DNA from: Streptomyces syringium
GTDB taxonomy: Bacteria; Actinomycetota; Actinomycetes; Streptomycetales; Streptomycetaceae
Direction of reading: 5' to 3'
DNA length: 64,000 bases
Assembly (NCBI RefSeq): GCF_017876625.1
Contig: NZ_JAGIOH010000001.1
Location: 1,054,001-1,118,000 of the forward strand
The position numbers and the translations under genes were made by a program. The notes beneath the pieces are model-generated. The model saw only the letters and a list, made by a program, of their open reading frames with translations. It was not told where the DNA came from and did not search any database. Below are positions 1 through 8,702 of the stretch, piece after piece. The stretch's first letter is position 1. Every line of letters begins with the position of its first letter.

Positions 1-628
1 CGACGCGCTGCTGACGGCGGCCTCGGTGCGTGACCTCGGTGTCGTGGTGGTCTTCGACGGGCAGGTGCACGCCGCGCGCGGGACGGTGAAGGTGCGGACC
101 CTGGCCGCCGACGCGTTCGCCGACCCCTCCGGCAGCCCGGTCGCGGAGATGGGGGCCGACGGCGTGCGCGTCCTCCGGCGGCCCGGTCGCCCGGCGCCGC
201 TGCCCCTGCCCCCGGCCGCCACGCCGCTGCCCCGCGTCGACATCGTCATGCACCACTGCGACGCCGATCCGCTGTTCTTCGAGACCGCCGTGAAGGCGGG
301 CGCCCAGGGCATCGTCCTGGTGGCGACGGGAGCGGGCAACGCCACCCCCGAGATCAGCAGCGCGGTCCGCGAGGCGGTCGCCCGCGGTGTGCTCGTCGCC
401 GTGACCACACGCGTGCCCGCCGGGCCGGTCGCGGAGATCTACACCCACGGCGGCGCCGTGGACCTCGCGGCCTCCGGAGCGGTACTCACCGGCACCCTGC
501 GCGCCGGCCAGGCACGGATCGCCGTGCTCGCCGCGATCCTCTCCGCCACCGACCCGGCCGAACGCGCCGACGCGCTGCGCCACGCGCTCGGCGGCGCCGT
601 GCCGGCAGCGACAGGCGCCCGGGCCTGA
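1..628 (+). CDS. L-asparaginase, C-terminal part (5' end outside window)
   Basis: The reading frame is open from base 2 and stops at 628, so the start lies upstream of the window. It hydrolyses asparagine to aspartate and ammonia. About 208 residues of the C-terminal half are visible. They include the DIVMHHCDADP stretch and the KAGAQGIVLVATGAGNATPE segment, which match the C-terminal domain of type I/II asparaginases, where active-site loops close at the dimer interface. The N-terminal catalytic Thr region is missing from view. The next gene on the same strand is aspartate ammonia-lyase, which would consume the product, so a catabolic block (Asn to Asp to fumarate) is likely. Family call is firm; subtype is not. 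Confidence 0.88.
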   Translation, partial: DALLTAASVRDLGVVVVFDGQVHAARGTVKVRTLAADAFADPSGSPVAEMGADGVRVLRRPGRPAPLPLPPAATPLPRVDIVMHHCDADPLFFETAVKAGAQGIVLVATGAGNATPEISSAVREAVARGVLVAVTTRVPAGPVAEIYTHGGAVDLAASGAVLTGTLRAGQARIAVLAAILSATDPAERADALRHALGGAVPAATGARA

Positions 629-634
629 CACCCC

Positions 635-680
635 TCCCCGTTCTTCCCCGTTCTTCCCCGTTCTTCCCCGTTCCTTCCCG
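635..680. repeat. Short tandem repeat, about 10-nt unit
   Basis: Three perfect copies of TTCTTCCCCG at 641-670 are flanked by degenerate copies on both sides. They fill the gap between the asparaginase stop and the aspartate ammonia-lyase gene. The repeat is pyrimidine rich on the plus strand. No hairpin is evident. It is most simply a slippage repeat in an untranslated leader. Confidence 0.8.
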
Positions 681-720
681 CTCCCCCGCTCCAGCCCTCC
701 CGCACCTGATCGGAACCCCC

Positions 721-2193
721 ATGTCGGTAGTCGTTCCCGGCCTCTCCTCCGTCCCCGCCGCACCCCACGATCAGCCGCGGGTCCGCACCGAGCACGACCT
801 GCTGGGCGACAAGGACGTCCCGGCGGCCGCGTACTACGGCGTCCACACGCTGCGGGCCGTGGAGAACTTCCCCGTCACCGGCACCCCGATCGCCGCGTAC
901 CCCGACCTCGTCTTCGCCCTGGCCTCCGTCAAGCAGGCCGCGGCCCAGGCCAACCGCGACCTGGGGCTGCTGGACGACCGCAAGGCGGACGCCATCGTGC
1001 GGGCCTGCGAGGAGATCCGCTCCGGGCGGCTGCACGACCAGTTCGTCGTCGACGTCATCCAGGGCGGTGCCGGCACCTCCACCAACATGAACGCCAACGA
1101 GGTCGTCGCCAACCGGGCACTGGAACTCCTCGGCCACGGCAAGGGGGAGTACCGGCACCTCCACCCGCTGGAGGACGTCAACGCCGGACAGAGCACCAAC
1201 GACGTCTACCCCACCGCCGTCGGCATCGCCCTGCAGCTCGCCGCCGGTCACCTGCTGGAAGCCATGGAGGTACTGCGCCGGGCGTTCGCCGCCAAGGCCG
1301 AGGAATTCGCCGGCGTCCTGAAGATGGGCCGCACCCAGCTCCAGGACGCGGTGCCGATGACGCTCGGCCAGGAGTTCGCCACGTACGCCGTCATGCTGGC
1401 CGAGGACCGGGCGCGCCTGGACGAGGCCCGCGCGCTGCTGCGCGAGATCAACCTCGGCGGTACCGCCATCGGCACCGGCCTCAACGCCCACCCGGGGTAC
1501 GCCGAGAAGGCGTGCGCCCATCTGAGCAGGAACACCGGCCTGCCGCTCACCGTCGCCGGTGACCTCGTCGAGGCCACCCAGGACATGGGCGCGTTCGTCC
1601 AGCTCTCCGGTGTGCTCAAGCGGATCGCCGTCAAGCTCTCCAAGACCTGCAACGATCTGCGCCTGCTCTCGTGCGGCCCCCGGGCGGGACTCGCCGAGAT
1701 CAACCTGCCTGCCGTGCAGGCGGGTTCGAGCATCATGCCCGGCAAGGTGAACCCGGTGATCCCCGAGGTCGTCAACCAGATCGCCTTCGAGGTCATCGGC
1801 AACGATGTGACCGTCACCTTCGCGGCCGAGGCCGGACAGCTCCAGCTCAACGCCTTCGAACCGGTCATCGCACACAGCCTGCTGAAGAGCCTCACCCATC
1901 TGCGGGCCGGCTGCCTGACCCTCGCCGAGCGGTGCGTCGGCGGCATCACCGCCAACCGTGAGCACCTGTCCCACCTCGTCGGCCGGTCCATCGGGCTGGC
2001 CACCGCGCTCAACCCGCACATCGGCTACGAACAGGCCACCGCCGTCGCCCAGGAGGCACTGACCACCGGCGCCTCGGTGCACGACCTCGTCCTGGCCAAG
2101 GGCCTGCTCACGCCGGAGCAACTCGAGCGGATCCTCCACCCGGACAACCTCGCCCGCCCGCACGCCCGGGCGAACGCGGCCACCACCTTCTGA
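721..2193 (+). CDS. aspA: Aspartate ammonia-lyase
   Basis: A 490-residue cytoplasmic enzyme that removes ammonia from L-aspartate to give fumarate. The fumarase/aspartase superfamily signature GSSIMPGKVNP sits at about residues 335-345, including the flexible-loop Ser expected to act as catalytic base. GQSTNDVYPTA (about residue 160) and TSTNMNANEV (about residue 120) are the other conserved boxes. Length is normal for the family. Its position right after an asparaginase and before malic enzyme suggests a route from asparagine to fumarate, then via fumarase (not here) and malic enzyme to pyruvate. The Shine-Dalgarno before 721 is weak. Aspartase rather than fumarase is preferred from context and the GTAIGTGLNAHPGY segment. 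Confidence 0.93.
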   Translation: MSVVVPGLSSVPAAPHDQPRVRTEHDLLGDKDVPAAAYYGVHTLRAVENFPVTGTPIAAYPDLVFALASVKQAAAQANRDLGLLDDRKADAIVRACEEIRSGRLHDQFVVDVIQGGAGTSTNMNANEVVANRALELLGHGKGEYRHLHPLEDVNAGQSTNDVYPTAVGIALQLAAGHLLEAMEVLRRAFAAKAEEFAGVLKMGRTQLQDAVPMTLGQEFATYAVMLAEDRARLDEARALLREINLGGTAIGTGLNAHPGYAEKACAHLSRNTGLPLTVAGDLVEATQDMGAFVQLSGVLKRIAVKLSKTCNDLRLLSCGPRAGLAEINLPAVQAGSSIMPGKVNPVIPEVVNQIAFEVIGNDVTVTFAAEAGQLQLNAFEPVIAHSLLKSLTHLRAGCLTLAERCVGGITANREHLSHLVGRSIGLATALNPHIGYEQATAVAQEALTTGASVHDLVLAKGLLTPEQLERILHPDNLARPHARANAATTF

Positions 2194-2259
2194 ATCCCCA
2201 CCCCACACCCCTTCGCGCGGGACTGCCTCGCGCGGCCACCGAAAGGATGGACGTCCGCC

Positions 2260-3693
2260 ATGGCAACGGCGCCCAGCGTCTCGTACTCGATGACGGTCCG
2301 ACTGGAGGTTCCCGCGAGCGGGACCGCGGTCAGCCAGCTCACCACGGCCGTGGAGTCCTCGGGCGGGTCGGTGACCGGCCTCGACGTCACCGCTTCCGGG
2401 CACGAGAAGCTGCGGATCGACGTCACCGTCGCCGCGACCTCCACCGCACACGCCGACGAGATCGTGGGCAAGCTCCGCGGCATCGAGGGCGTCTCGCTGG
2501 GCAAGGTCTCCGACCGCACGTTCCTGATGCACCTCGGCGGCAAGATCGAGATGGCGTCCAAGCACCCCATTCGCAACCGCGACGACCTCTCGATGATCTA
2601 CACCCCCGGCGTCGCCCGCGTCTGCATGGCCATCGCGGAGAACCCCGAGGACGCCCGCCGCCTGACCATCAAGCGCAACTCCGTCGCCGTGGTCACCGAC
2701 GGCTCCGCCGTCCTCGGCCTGGGCAACATCGGCCCCAAGGCCGCCCTGCCCGTCATGGAAGGCAAAGCCGCCCTCTTCAAGCGCTTCGCCGGCATCGACG
2801 CCTGGCCCATCTGCCTCGACACCCAGGACTCCGACGAGATCGTCGCCATCGTCAAGGCCATCGCCCCCGGCTTCGCCGGCATCAACCTCGAGGACATCTC
2901 CGCCCCCCGCTGCTTCGAGATCGAAGCCCGCCTGCGCGAAGCCCTCGACATCCCCGTCTTCCACGACGACCAGCACGGCACCGCCATCGTCGTCCTCGCC
3001 TCCCTCACCAACGCCCTGCGCGTCGTCGGCAAGAACATCAGCGACGTACGCGTCGTCATGTCCGGCGCCGGCGCGGCCGGCACCGCGATCCTGAAACTCC
3101 TGATCGCGGCCGGCGTCAAGCACGCCGTCGTCGCCGACATCCACGGCGTCGTCCACGCCGCCCGCCAGGACCTCGTCGCCGCGAGCCCCGGCTCCGCGCT
3201 GCGCTGGATCGCCGACAACACCAACCCCGAAGGCGTCACCGGCACCCTCAAGGAAGCCGTGCGCGGCGCGGACGTCTTCATCGGCGTCTCCGCCCCCAAC
3301 GTGCTGAACGGGGAGGATGTGGCCGCCATGGCCGAGGGCGCCATCGTCTTCGCGCTCGCCAACCCCGACCCCGAGGTCGAGCCCGGCATCGCCCGCCAGA
3401 CCGCCGCCGTCGTCGCCACCGGCCGCTCCGACTTCCCCAACCAGATCAACAACGTCCTGGTCTTCCCCGGCGTCTTCCGCGGCCTGCTCGACGCCCAGTC
3501 CCGCACCGTCAACACCGACATGATGCTCGCCGCCGCCACCGCCCTCGCCAACGTCGTCACCGAGGACGAACTCAACGCGAACTACATCATCCCCAGCGTC
3601 TTCAACGACAAGGTCGCAGGCGCGGTCGCAGGCGCCGTCCGCGAGGCCGCCAAGGCCGCCGGAGCGTCTGTGACAGGCACCACGACCCTCTGA
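2260..3693 (+). CDS. NAD(P)-dependent malic enzyme with N-terminal ACT-like domain
   Basis: A 477-residue malate dehydrogenase (oxaloacetate-decarboxylating) that converts malate to pyruvate and CO2. Residues 1 to about 80 form a small ACT-like regulatory domain. The malic N-domain follows, with the SMIYTPGVARVC box (Tyr114) and the EGKAALFK lysine box (about 168-173). The Rossmann half has the GAGAAG nucleotide motif at 269-274. The FHDDQHGTA metal-binding region is present. A GAAAGGA Shine-Dalgarno lies about 15 bases before the ATG. It probably works with the preceding asparaginase and aspartase to feed asparagine carbon into pyruvate. Cofactor choice (NAD or NADP) cannot be settled by eye. 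Confidence 0.93.
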   Translation: MATAPSVSYSMTVRLEVPASGTAVSQLTTAVESSGGSVTGLDVTASGHEKLRIDVTVAATSTAHADEIVGKLRGIEGVSLGKVSDRTFLMHLGGKIEMASKHPIRNRDDLSMIYTPGVARVCMAIAENPEDARRLTIKRNSVAVVTDGSAVLGLGNIGPKAALPVMEGKAALFKRFAGIDAWPICLDTQDSDEIVAIVKAIAPGFAGINLEDISAPRCFEIEARLREALDIPVFHDDQHGTAIVVLASLTNALRVVGKNISDVRVVMSGAGAAGTAILKLLIAAGVKHAVVADIHGVVHAARQDLVAASPGSALRWIADNTNPEGVTGTLKEAVRGADVFIGVSAPNVLNGEDVAAMAEGAIVFALANPDPEVEPGIARQTAAVVATGRSDFPNQINNVLVFPGVFRGLLDAQSRTVNTDMMLAAATALANVVTEDELNANYIIPSVFNDKVAGAVAGAVREAAKAAGASVTGTTTL

Positions 3694-3757
3694 GCACGGC
3701 GCGCCACCCGGCGGGTTGCGGGCGCTTCCCCGGCGCGGCGGACCGATGATGGGAGGC

Positions 3758-4123
3758 ATGGGGACGTCACGGCGCGTAGAGGTGCGCAGGGTCTACGACC
3801 CGGTCGAGGCGACGGACGGCAGCCGCGTGCTGGTCGACCGGATCTGGCCGCGTGGCCTGCGCAAGGACGCGGCCGCCCTCGACGAGTGGTGCAAGGACGT
3901 CGCGCCGTCCACCGACTTGCGGAAGTGGTACGGGCACGATCCCGCCCGGTTCGAGGAGTTCGGCCGCCGCTACCGCCTGGAACTGCGGGAGGAGACCCGC
4001 GCGCAGGCCCTACGGCACCTGCGCGAGGTGGCCCGGCACGGACCCCTCACGCTGCTGACCGCCACGAAGGACCGTGAGATCAGCGCGGCGGCCGTCCTGC
4101 GGGCGGAGCTGACGCGGGGGTGA
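3758..4123 (+). CDS. DUF488 family protein
   Basis: A protein of about 121 residues with the DUF488 hallmarks near its start: RRVYDP, then DGSRVLVDRIWPRGLRK, then WYGHDPARFEEFGRRY. The last third (LTLLTATKD) matches the conserved end of the family. The biochemical role of the family is not established. Start choice is uncertain: ATG codons at 3746, 3749 and 3758 are in frame, and GGGAGG at 3751-3756 is too close to the last one. Only about 64 bases separate it from the malic enzyme gene, so co-transcription is possible. Confidence 0.8.
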   Translation: MGTSRRVEVRRVYDPVEATDGSRVLVDRIWPRGLRKDAAALDEWCKDVAPSTDLRKWYGHDPARFEEFGRRYRLELREETRAQALRHLREVARHGPLTLLTATKDREISAAAVLRAELTRG

Positions 4124-4219
4124 CGGCCGCCCCCGTCGACTCCCGGCCCGCCCACCGGCCCGTGACGTGACGCCACCCACCGGACAACGCCCGCCCACCG
4201 GTCGACAAGGAGATCCACC

Positions 4220-4852
4220 ATGCCCGGCATCCGCCGCACCGGCCTCCGCGCCGCTCTGTCAGCCATACCGGTCTCGCTCACGGTCCTCGGCACCGCCGTC
4301 GTACCCGCGGGTGCCACCGCCCACCACCCCGGCGAGTCCCTCACCTGCCGCGGGAAGGGCGTGGATCCCGACGCTCGCGTGCGCTACAGGACGCAGACCG
4401 TGATCCACGCGCCGCTGCGCACCATCTGGAAGGCGCAGACCGACGTCGAGCGCTGGCCGTCCTGGCAGACCGCCGTCACGACCGCGGAACGCCTCGACCA
4501 CGGCCCGTTCCGTCCGGGCTCCGCGTTCCGCTGGACGACGCCGGTTCCCCCCAACCCCCACACACCCGCCACCAGCCTGGACATCACCTCGACCGTCCGG
4601 CAGGTCAAGTCCGGATCCTGCATCCGCTGGACCGGCCCCGCGGTCGGCGAAGGGCTGCGCATCGACGGCGTGCACGTCTGGAGCTTCACCAGGGTCGGCC
4701 ATGGCGTCCGCGTGAGCACCGAGGAGACCCACACCGGCCCTCAGGTCGACGCGAACGTCCCGGCGGCGACCGAGATCCTCCGGCAGGGCCTCGAAGCGTG
4801 GCTGCGCGATCTGAAGACCACCGCCGAGGCCCGCGCCCACGATCGGGCCTGA
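4220..4852 (+). CDS. Secreted SRPBCC/START-like ligand-binding protein
   Basis: A 210-residue protein with a signal peptide (basic start, hydrophobic core at about 10-30, cleavage near ATAHH). A polyketide-cyclase/SRPBCC-type domain follows: the TVIHAPLRTIWKAQTDVERWPSWQ stretch is the typical first strand-helix-strand, and the C-terminal helix EILRQGLEAWLRDLKT closes the fold. Such domains bind hydrophobic ligands. Secretion is less usual for the family. AAGGAGA lies 8 bases before the ATG, which fixes the start. Substrate unknown. Confidence 0.75.
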   Translation: MPGIRRTGLRAALSAIPVSLTVLGTAVVPAGATAHHPGESLTCRGKGVDPDARVRYRTQTVIHAPLRTIWKAQTDVERWPSWQTAVTTAERLDHGPFRPGSAFRWTTPVPPNPHTPATSLDITSTVRQVKSGSCIRWTGPAVGEGLRIDGVHVWSFTRVGHGVRVSTEETHTGPQVDANVPAATEILRQGLEAWLRDLKTTAEARAHDRA

Positions 4853-4879
4853 CCGCCGCACCCCGCCGCGCCGCTGTTC

Positions 4880-4915
4880 TCCCGCCCCGGCATACGACGC
4901 GTACGCCGGGGCGGG
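4880..4915 (+). terminator. Hairpin terminator after the SRPBCC gene
   Basis: An 11-bp perfect GC-rich stem (4881-4891 with 4905-4915) with a 13-base loop lies 28 bases after the stop at 4852. No U-tract follows, as is common in Streptomyces. Confidence 0.6.
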
Positions 4916-5000
4916 GCGCGCGGACGAAGACTAGGGAATGTCCGGTTCGCGACCGATGAGCATGTCTCTCGCAATGGTCAACCACCAGGAGAGGGACGCC

Positions 5001-5450
5001 ATGTCACTGGCCATGAGTGTCGAGGAGCGTGAGGCCTTCCTGGCCGAGGCGCGCGTCGGAGTGCTGGGAATCGAGGCGCTCGAAGGCGGCGCCCCGCTGC
5101 TGGTGCCCGTCTGGTACGCGTACGAACCCGGTGGTGAGGTCGTGGTGCTCACCGGGCGCACCTCACTGAAGGCGCGCAGGATCCAGCAGGCGGGACGGTT
5201 CAGTCTCTGCGTCCAGCACGAGATCGCGCCCTACCGCTATGTGAGCGTCGAGGGGCCGGTGACCGCCGTGGAGGACCGCGTGGACCCCGACGAGCGGTCC
5301 GCGCTGGCCCACCGCTACCTGGACGCCGAGACGGCCCCCGCCTATCTGGACTCCAACCGGGGCCAGTTGGACGACGACATCACCATCCGCATGCGTCCCG
5401 AGCGCTGGCGTACCGCGGACTTCGCCGCGTTCGCCGCGCAGTTCTCGTGA
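5001..5450 (+). CDS. Pyridoxamine 5'-phosphate oxidase-like flavin-binding protein
   Basis: A protein of about 149 residues with the split-barrel fold of the PNPOx-like family. It has the N-terminal helix (EEREAFLAEARVGVLG), the PVWYAYEPGGEVVVLTG strand pair, KARRIQQAGRFSLCVQ, and YVSVEGPVTAVED. Such proteins bind FMN, F420 or heme and often act as small oxidoreductases. The ATG at 5001 is chosen over in-frame upstream ATGs (from 4938) because AGGAGAGG sits just before it. It lies 54 bases upstream of the A-T-R gene on the same strand, so it may be transcribed with the biosynthetic locus, but a dedicated role is not shown. Confidence 0.82.
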   Translation: MSLAMSVEEREAFLAEARVGVLGIEALEGGAPLLVPVWYAYEPGGEVVVLTGRTSLKARRIQQAGRFSLCVQHEIAPYRYVSVEGPVTAVEDRVDPDERSALAHRYLDAETAPAYLDSNRGQLDDDITIRMRPERWRTADFAAFAAQFS

Positions 5451-5504
5451 CCGGGCCGCCCAGTGGCGCCGACCGGTACGACGAGAGACGGAAGGGCGGG
5501 GAAC

Positions 5505-8500
5505 ATGGTCCGGGCTGACGAGACGGGCGGGGCAAGGTGGCGGGATCGCTGCCTGCACGAACTGTTCGAGGAACAGGCCGCGCGACGGCCGGACGCCCTT
5601 GCGGCGCGGGCGGGCGACCGCGGCCTCACCTACCGTGAACTGAGCGTCCGGTCCACCGCGTTGGCGGACCGGCTGCGCACCGCCGGAGTGCGCGGAGGAG
5701 ACGCGGTGGGCGTGGCCGGGACCCGTTCGCCGGAGGCGCTGGTGGCGTTCCTGGGCGCCCTCAAGGCAGGCGCCGCCTACGTACCGCTGGACGACACCCA
5801 CCCCCCGGCCCGGCTCCAGGCCATGGCCGAGGACGCCGGCGTACGTGTGGCGGTCGTGCTGCCGGGCAGCACCTGCCGGTTACGCCAACTTCGGGCCCGG
5901 CTCGAACTGGACGGCGGCCCGTCCACCGCGCCCTCCACCATGCCCTCCACCACGGTCGACGGCCTCACGGCGGGAGGCGTTCCGCAGTCCGCTCCGGGAA
6001 CGTCCCCCGAGGTGTCCGTCCCTCAGGGCGGACGGCCCACGGCCGGGGACGCGGCCTATGTGATGTTCACTTCCGGAACCACGGGCCGTCCCAAGCCCGT
6101 CGCGATACCGCACCGGGGAGTGGCCCGGCTCGCCCTGACCGAGCCGGCGCTGGGCCGGCCCGGCCCGGACGACCGGGTCCTGCACGCCTACGGTCTGTCC
6201 TCGGACGCCTCCACCATCGAGATCTGGTCGGCGCTGCTGGGCGGTGCGGAACTGGTGCTGGTCGACCGCGAGGTGCTGCTGAGCCCCACGGCCCTGGAGC
6301 AGGTCGTGCTGGAGCAGCAGGTGACGGTCGCCTACCTCACCACCAGTGTGTTCCACCTCATTGCCCGCACCCGGCCCGAGACGCTGCGGACGCTGCGCTA
6401 CGCCTCCGCCGGTGGTGAGGCCCTCGACGCCGACCTGGTGCGCAAGGTGCGGGCGGTCTGCCCGGAAACGGTGCTGGCCAATCTGTACGGGCCCACGGAG
6501 AACAGCGTGGTCTCCACCGCGCACGTCATCGAGGACCTGCCCGCGGACGCCGTCACCGTGCCCGTCGGCCGCGCCGTCGCGTACGCCTCCGCCCACGTCG
6601 TACGACAGGACGGCACCCTCGCGGCACCCGGTGAGGAGGGTGAGCTGTGGGTGGGCGGCGACGGTCTGGCCCTGGGATATGTGGACGACCCCGACCGCAC
6701 CGCCGAGCGCTTCGTCGAGGCCCCCTTCCCCACGACGGACTTCCCCACTACGGACTTTCCCGCCACGGACACTCCCCCGCCCGGCCGGTTCTACCGCACC
6801 GGTGACCGGGCGGTACGGAACGCGGACGGGCTCCTGGAGTGCCTCGGACGGACGGACCGTCAGATCAAGCTGCGCGGCCACCGGGTGGAGCTGGAGGAGG
6901 TCGAGGCCCGGCTCCGGGCCCACCCCGCCATCGCCGAGGCCGCGGTCGAGCTGGTCCGGCACCCGGAGGGCGACGGGCATCTGATCGCCCATGTCACCGG
7001 TGCGGTCGCCGGAGCCCCCGTGCCGGTGGACTCGGTACGGCGGGACCTGGCGGCGTGGCTCCCCGCCCCGGCCGTGCCCGCGCGGCTGCTGGAGTACGAC
7101 CGGCTGCCGGTCGCCGTCACCGGCAAGGTGGACCGCCGCGGGCTCGTCCGGCCGCACGAGTCCCCCGCGCCCGCCGCGGCGGGCGGTCCGCTGGAGGCCG
7201 TGGCCGGGATCTGGGAACTGGCGTTGCGCACACGGCCTGCGGCGGACGACAGCTTCTTCGGCCTGGGCGGCGACTCCCTGCTGGCCGCCCACGTGGTCAC
7301 CCGCACCCTCGCTGTGTTCGGCATCGCCGCCGAACACGGCAGCTCGCTGGTCCGCGGTCTGCTCGACCGCCCGACGCTGGGCGACTTCGCCCAGGCGGTA
7401 CAGGAGATCCGCGACACCGGCGGCACCGGCCGGGCCACCGCATCGGGCGGCACCGTCGACTTCGCCCGTGAGGCCCGCCTCGGCTTCACCCTTCCGCCGG
7501 CACAGGGCCCCGCGCCCCGGTGGCAGCGACCCGCGCACATCCTGCTCACCGGGGCCAGCGGCTTCGTGGGCGCCTTCCTCCTCCACCGGATGCTGCACCG
7601 CACACAGGCCCGCATCCACTGCCCGGTGCGGGCCCGGGACGCCGCACACGCCCACCGCCGGGTCCGGGGCGCGCTGGAGCGCTACGGCCTGTCCACCGAG
7701 GGACTGGAACAGCGGGTGACCTGCTTCCCCGGCGACCTGACCGAACCTTCCCTGGGCCTGGCCCCCGCGCACGCCGAGGAGCTGTCCCGCACCCTCGACC
7801 TGATCGTGCACAACGGTGCCCAGGTCAACTTCCTCTACCCCTACGAGGCGCTGCGGTCAGCGAACGTCCAGGGCACCCGCGAGGTCATCGCGCTGGCCGC
7901 TCCCCGCAGGGTCCCGGTGCACTTCCTCTCCACCATCGCCGTCGTGGCCGGTTTCGGCACGGCGGGGGTACGGCACGTCCCCGAGGACCTGCCCCTCGCC
8001 CACGCCGACCGGATCACGATGGGATACGGCGAGAGCAAGTGGGTGGCCGAAGGCGTCCTGCAGGACGCCGCCGCCCAGGGCCTGCCGATGACCATCCACC
8101 GCCCGTACGAGGTCACCGGCGACCGGCACAGCGGCGTCTGCAACACCGAGACGGCGATCTGCTCCCTGTTCAAGACGATCGCCGAGACCGGTGTCGCCCC
8201 CGGCATCGAACTCCCCCTGGACTTCGTGCCGGTGGACCATGTCGCGGACGCCGTGGTGCACATCGCCACCCGCCAACGGGCGACGGGACGCGTCCTCCAC
8301 CTCACCAACCCGCGTCCGGCCCGGCTGGCGGACATGCTCGACCGGATGCGGGCGGCCGGTTTCCCCGTCCGCACCCTGCCCTACGACCAGTGGGTGGGCG
8401 AGCTCGTCCGGCACGTCTCCCGGCACCCCACCGCCGCCACCGCCCCCTTCGTCTCCCTGTGCGTGGACCGCGCCAACGGGTCCGGCATCAGCGTCAAGGA

Positions 8501-8702
8501 GATGTACCTGGAGGGCACCTTCCCCGTCATCGGCCGGGAGAACGCCGAGGCCGCCCTGGCCGGCAGCGGGCTGGAGTGCCCCCCGGTCGACGCGCGGCTG
8601 TTCGACCTCTACCTGCACCACTTCCTGTCCACCGGATACCTGGACCGCCCGGCGACACCGCGTCACCCCGCGGCGCGAGCCGACCACGGAGGAACACCAT
8701 GA
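5505..8702 (+). CDS. Single-module NRPS-like protein, A-T-R (carboxylic acid reductase type)
   Basis: A 1065-residue three-domain enzyme expected to activate an amino or carboxylic acid as an adenylate, load it on a phosphopantetheine arm, and release it by NAD(P)H reduction as aldehyde or alcohol. Adenylation motifs: YVMFTSGTTG at 185-194, NLYGPTE at 326, YRTGD at 430, IKLRGHRVELEEVE at 454, then TGKVDRR. The carrier motif GLGGDSLLA has its Ser at 591. The reductase has TGASGFVG at 682-689 and Tyr841/Lys845. There is no condensation or thioesterase domain. A by-eye specificity code is D-A-I-Y-S-G-L-V-V, which I cannot assign. A TTA codon (codon 126, base 5880) suggests bldA control. ATG 5505 follows GGAAGGGCGGGG; a GTG at 5463 is an alternative. 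The gene ends in a 4-base ATGA overlap with the next methyltransferase. Confidence 0.9.
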   Translation: MVRADETGGARWRDRCLHELFEEQAARRPDALAARAGDRGLTYRELSVRSTALADRLRTAGVRGGDAVGVAGTRSPEALVAFLGALKAGAAYVPLDDTHPPARLQAMAEDAGVRVAVVLPGSTCRLRQLRARLELDGGPSTAPSTMPSTTVDGLTAGGVPQSAPGTSPEVSVPQGGRPTAGDAAYVMFTSGTTGRPKPVAIPHRGVARLALTEPALGRPGPDDRVLHAYGLSSDASTIEIWSALLGGAELVLVDREVLLSPTALEQVVLEQQVTVAYLTTSVFHLIARTRPETLRTLRYASAGGEALDADLVRKVRAVCPETVLANLYGPTENSVVSTAHVIEDLPADAVTVPVGRAVAYASAHVVRQDGTLAAPGEEGELWVGGDGLALGYVDDPDRTAERFVEAPFPTTDFPTTDFPATDTPPPGRFYRTGDRAVRNADGLLECLGRTDRQIKLRGHRVELEEVEARLRAHPAIAEAAVELVRHPEGDGHLIAHVTGAVAGAPVPVDSVRRDLAAWLPAPAVPARLLEYDRLPVAVTGKVDRRGLVRPHESPAPAAAGGPLEAVAGIWELALRTRPAADDSFFGLGGDSLLAAHVVTRTLAVFGIAAEHGSSLVRGLLDRPTLGDFAQAVQEIRDTGGTGRATASGGTVDFAREARLGFTLPPAQGPAPRWQRPAHILLTGASGFVGAFLLHRMLHRTQARIHCPVRARDAAHAHRRVRGALERYGLSTEGLEQRVTCFPGDLTEPSLGLAPAHAEELSRTLDLIVHNGAQVNFLYPYEALRSANVQGTREVIALAAPRRVPVHFLSTIAVVAGFGTAGVRHVPEDLPLAHADRITMGYGESKWVAEGVLQDAAAQGLPMTIHRPYEVTGDRHSGVCNTETAICSLFKTIAETGVAPGIELPLDFVPVDHVADAVVHIATRQRATGRVLHLTNPRPARLADMLDRMRAAGFPVRTLPYDQWVGELVRHVSRHPTAATAPFVSLCVDRANGSGISVKEMYLEGTFPVIGRENAEAALAGSGLECPPVDARLFDLYLHHFLSTGYLDRPATPRHPAARADHGGTP
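6726..6770 (+). repeat. In-frame 15-nt tandem repeat inside the A-T-R gene
   Basis: Three consecutive 15-base units encode FPTTD, FPTTD and FPATD. They lie just before the A7 motif in the adenylation domain and expand a surface loop. Unit boundaries are 6726, 6741 and 6756. Confidence 0.85.

Noticed and set aside
439..3759. A very long minus-strand open frame (about 1100 codons) across the aspartase and malic enzyme genes
   Set aside because: It is antisense to two well-recognised enzymes, is Gly/Asp/Val-rich with no domains, and arises from the codon bias of high-GC genes.
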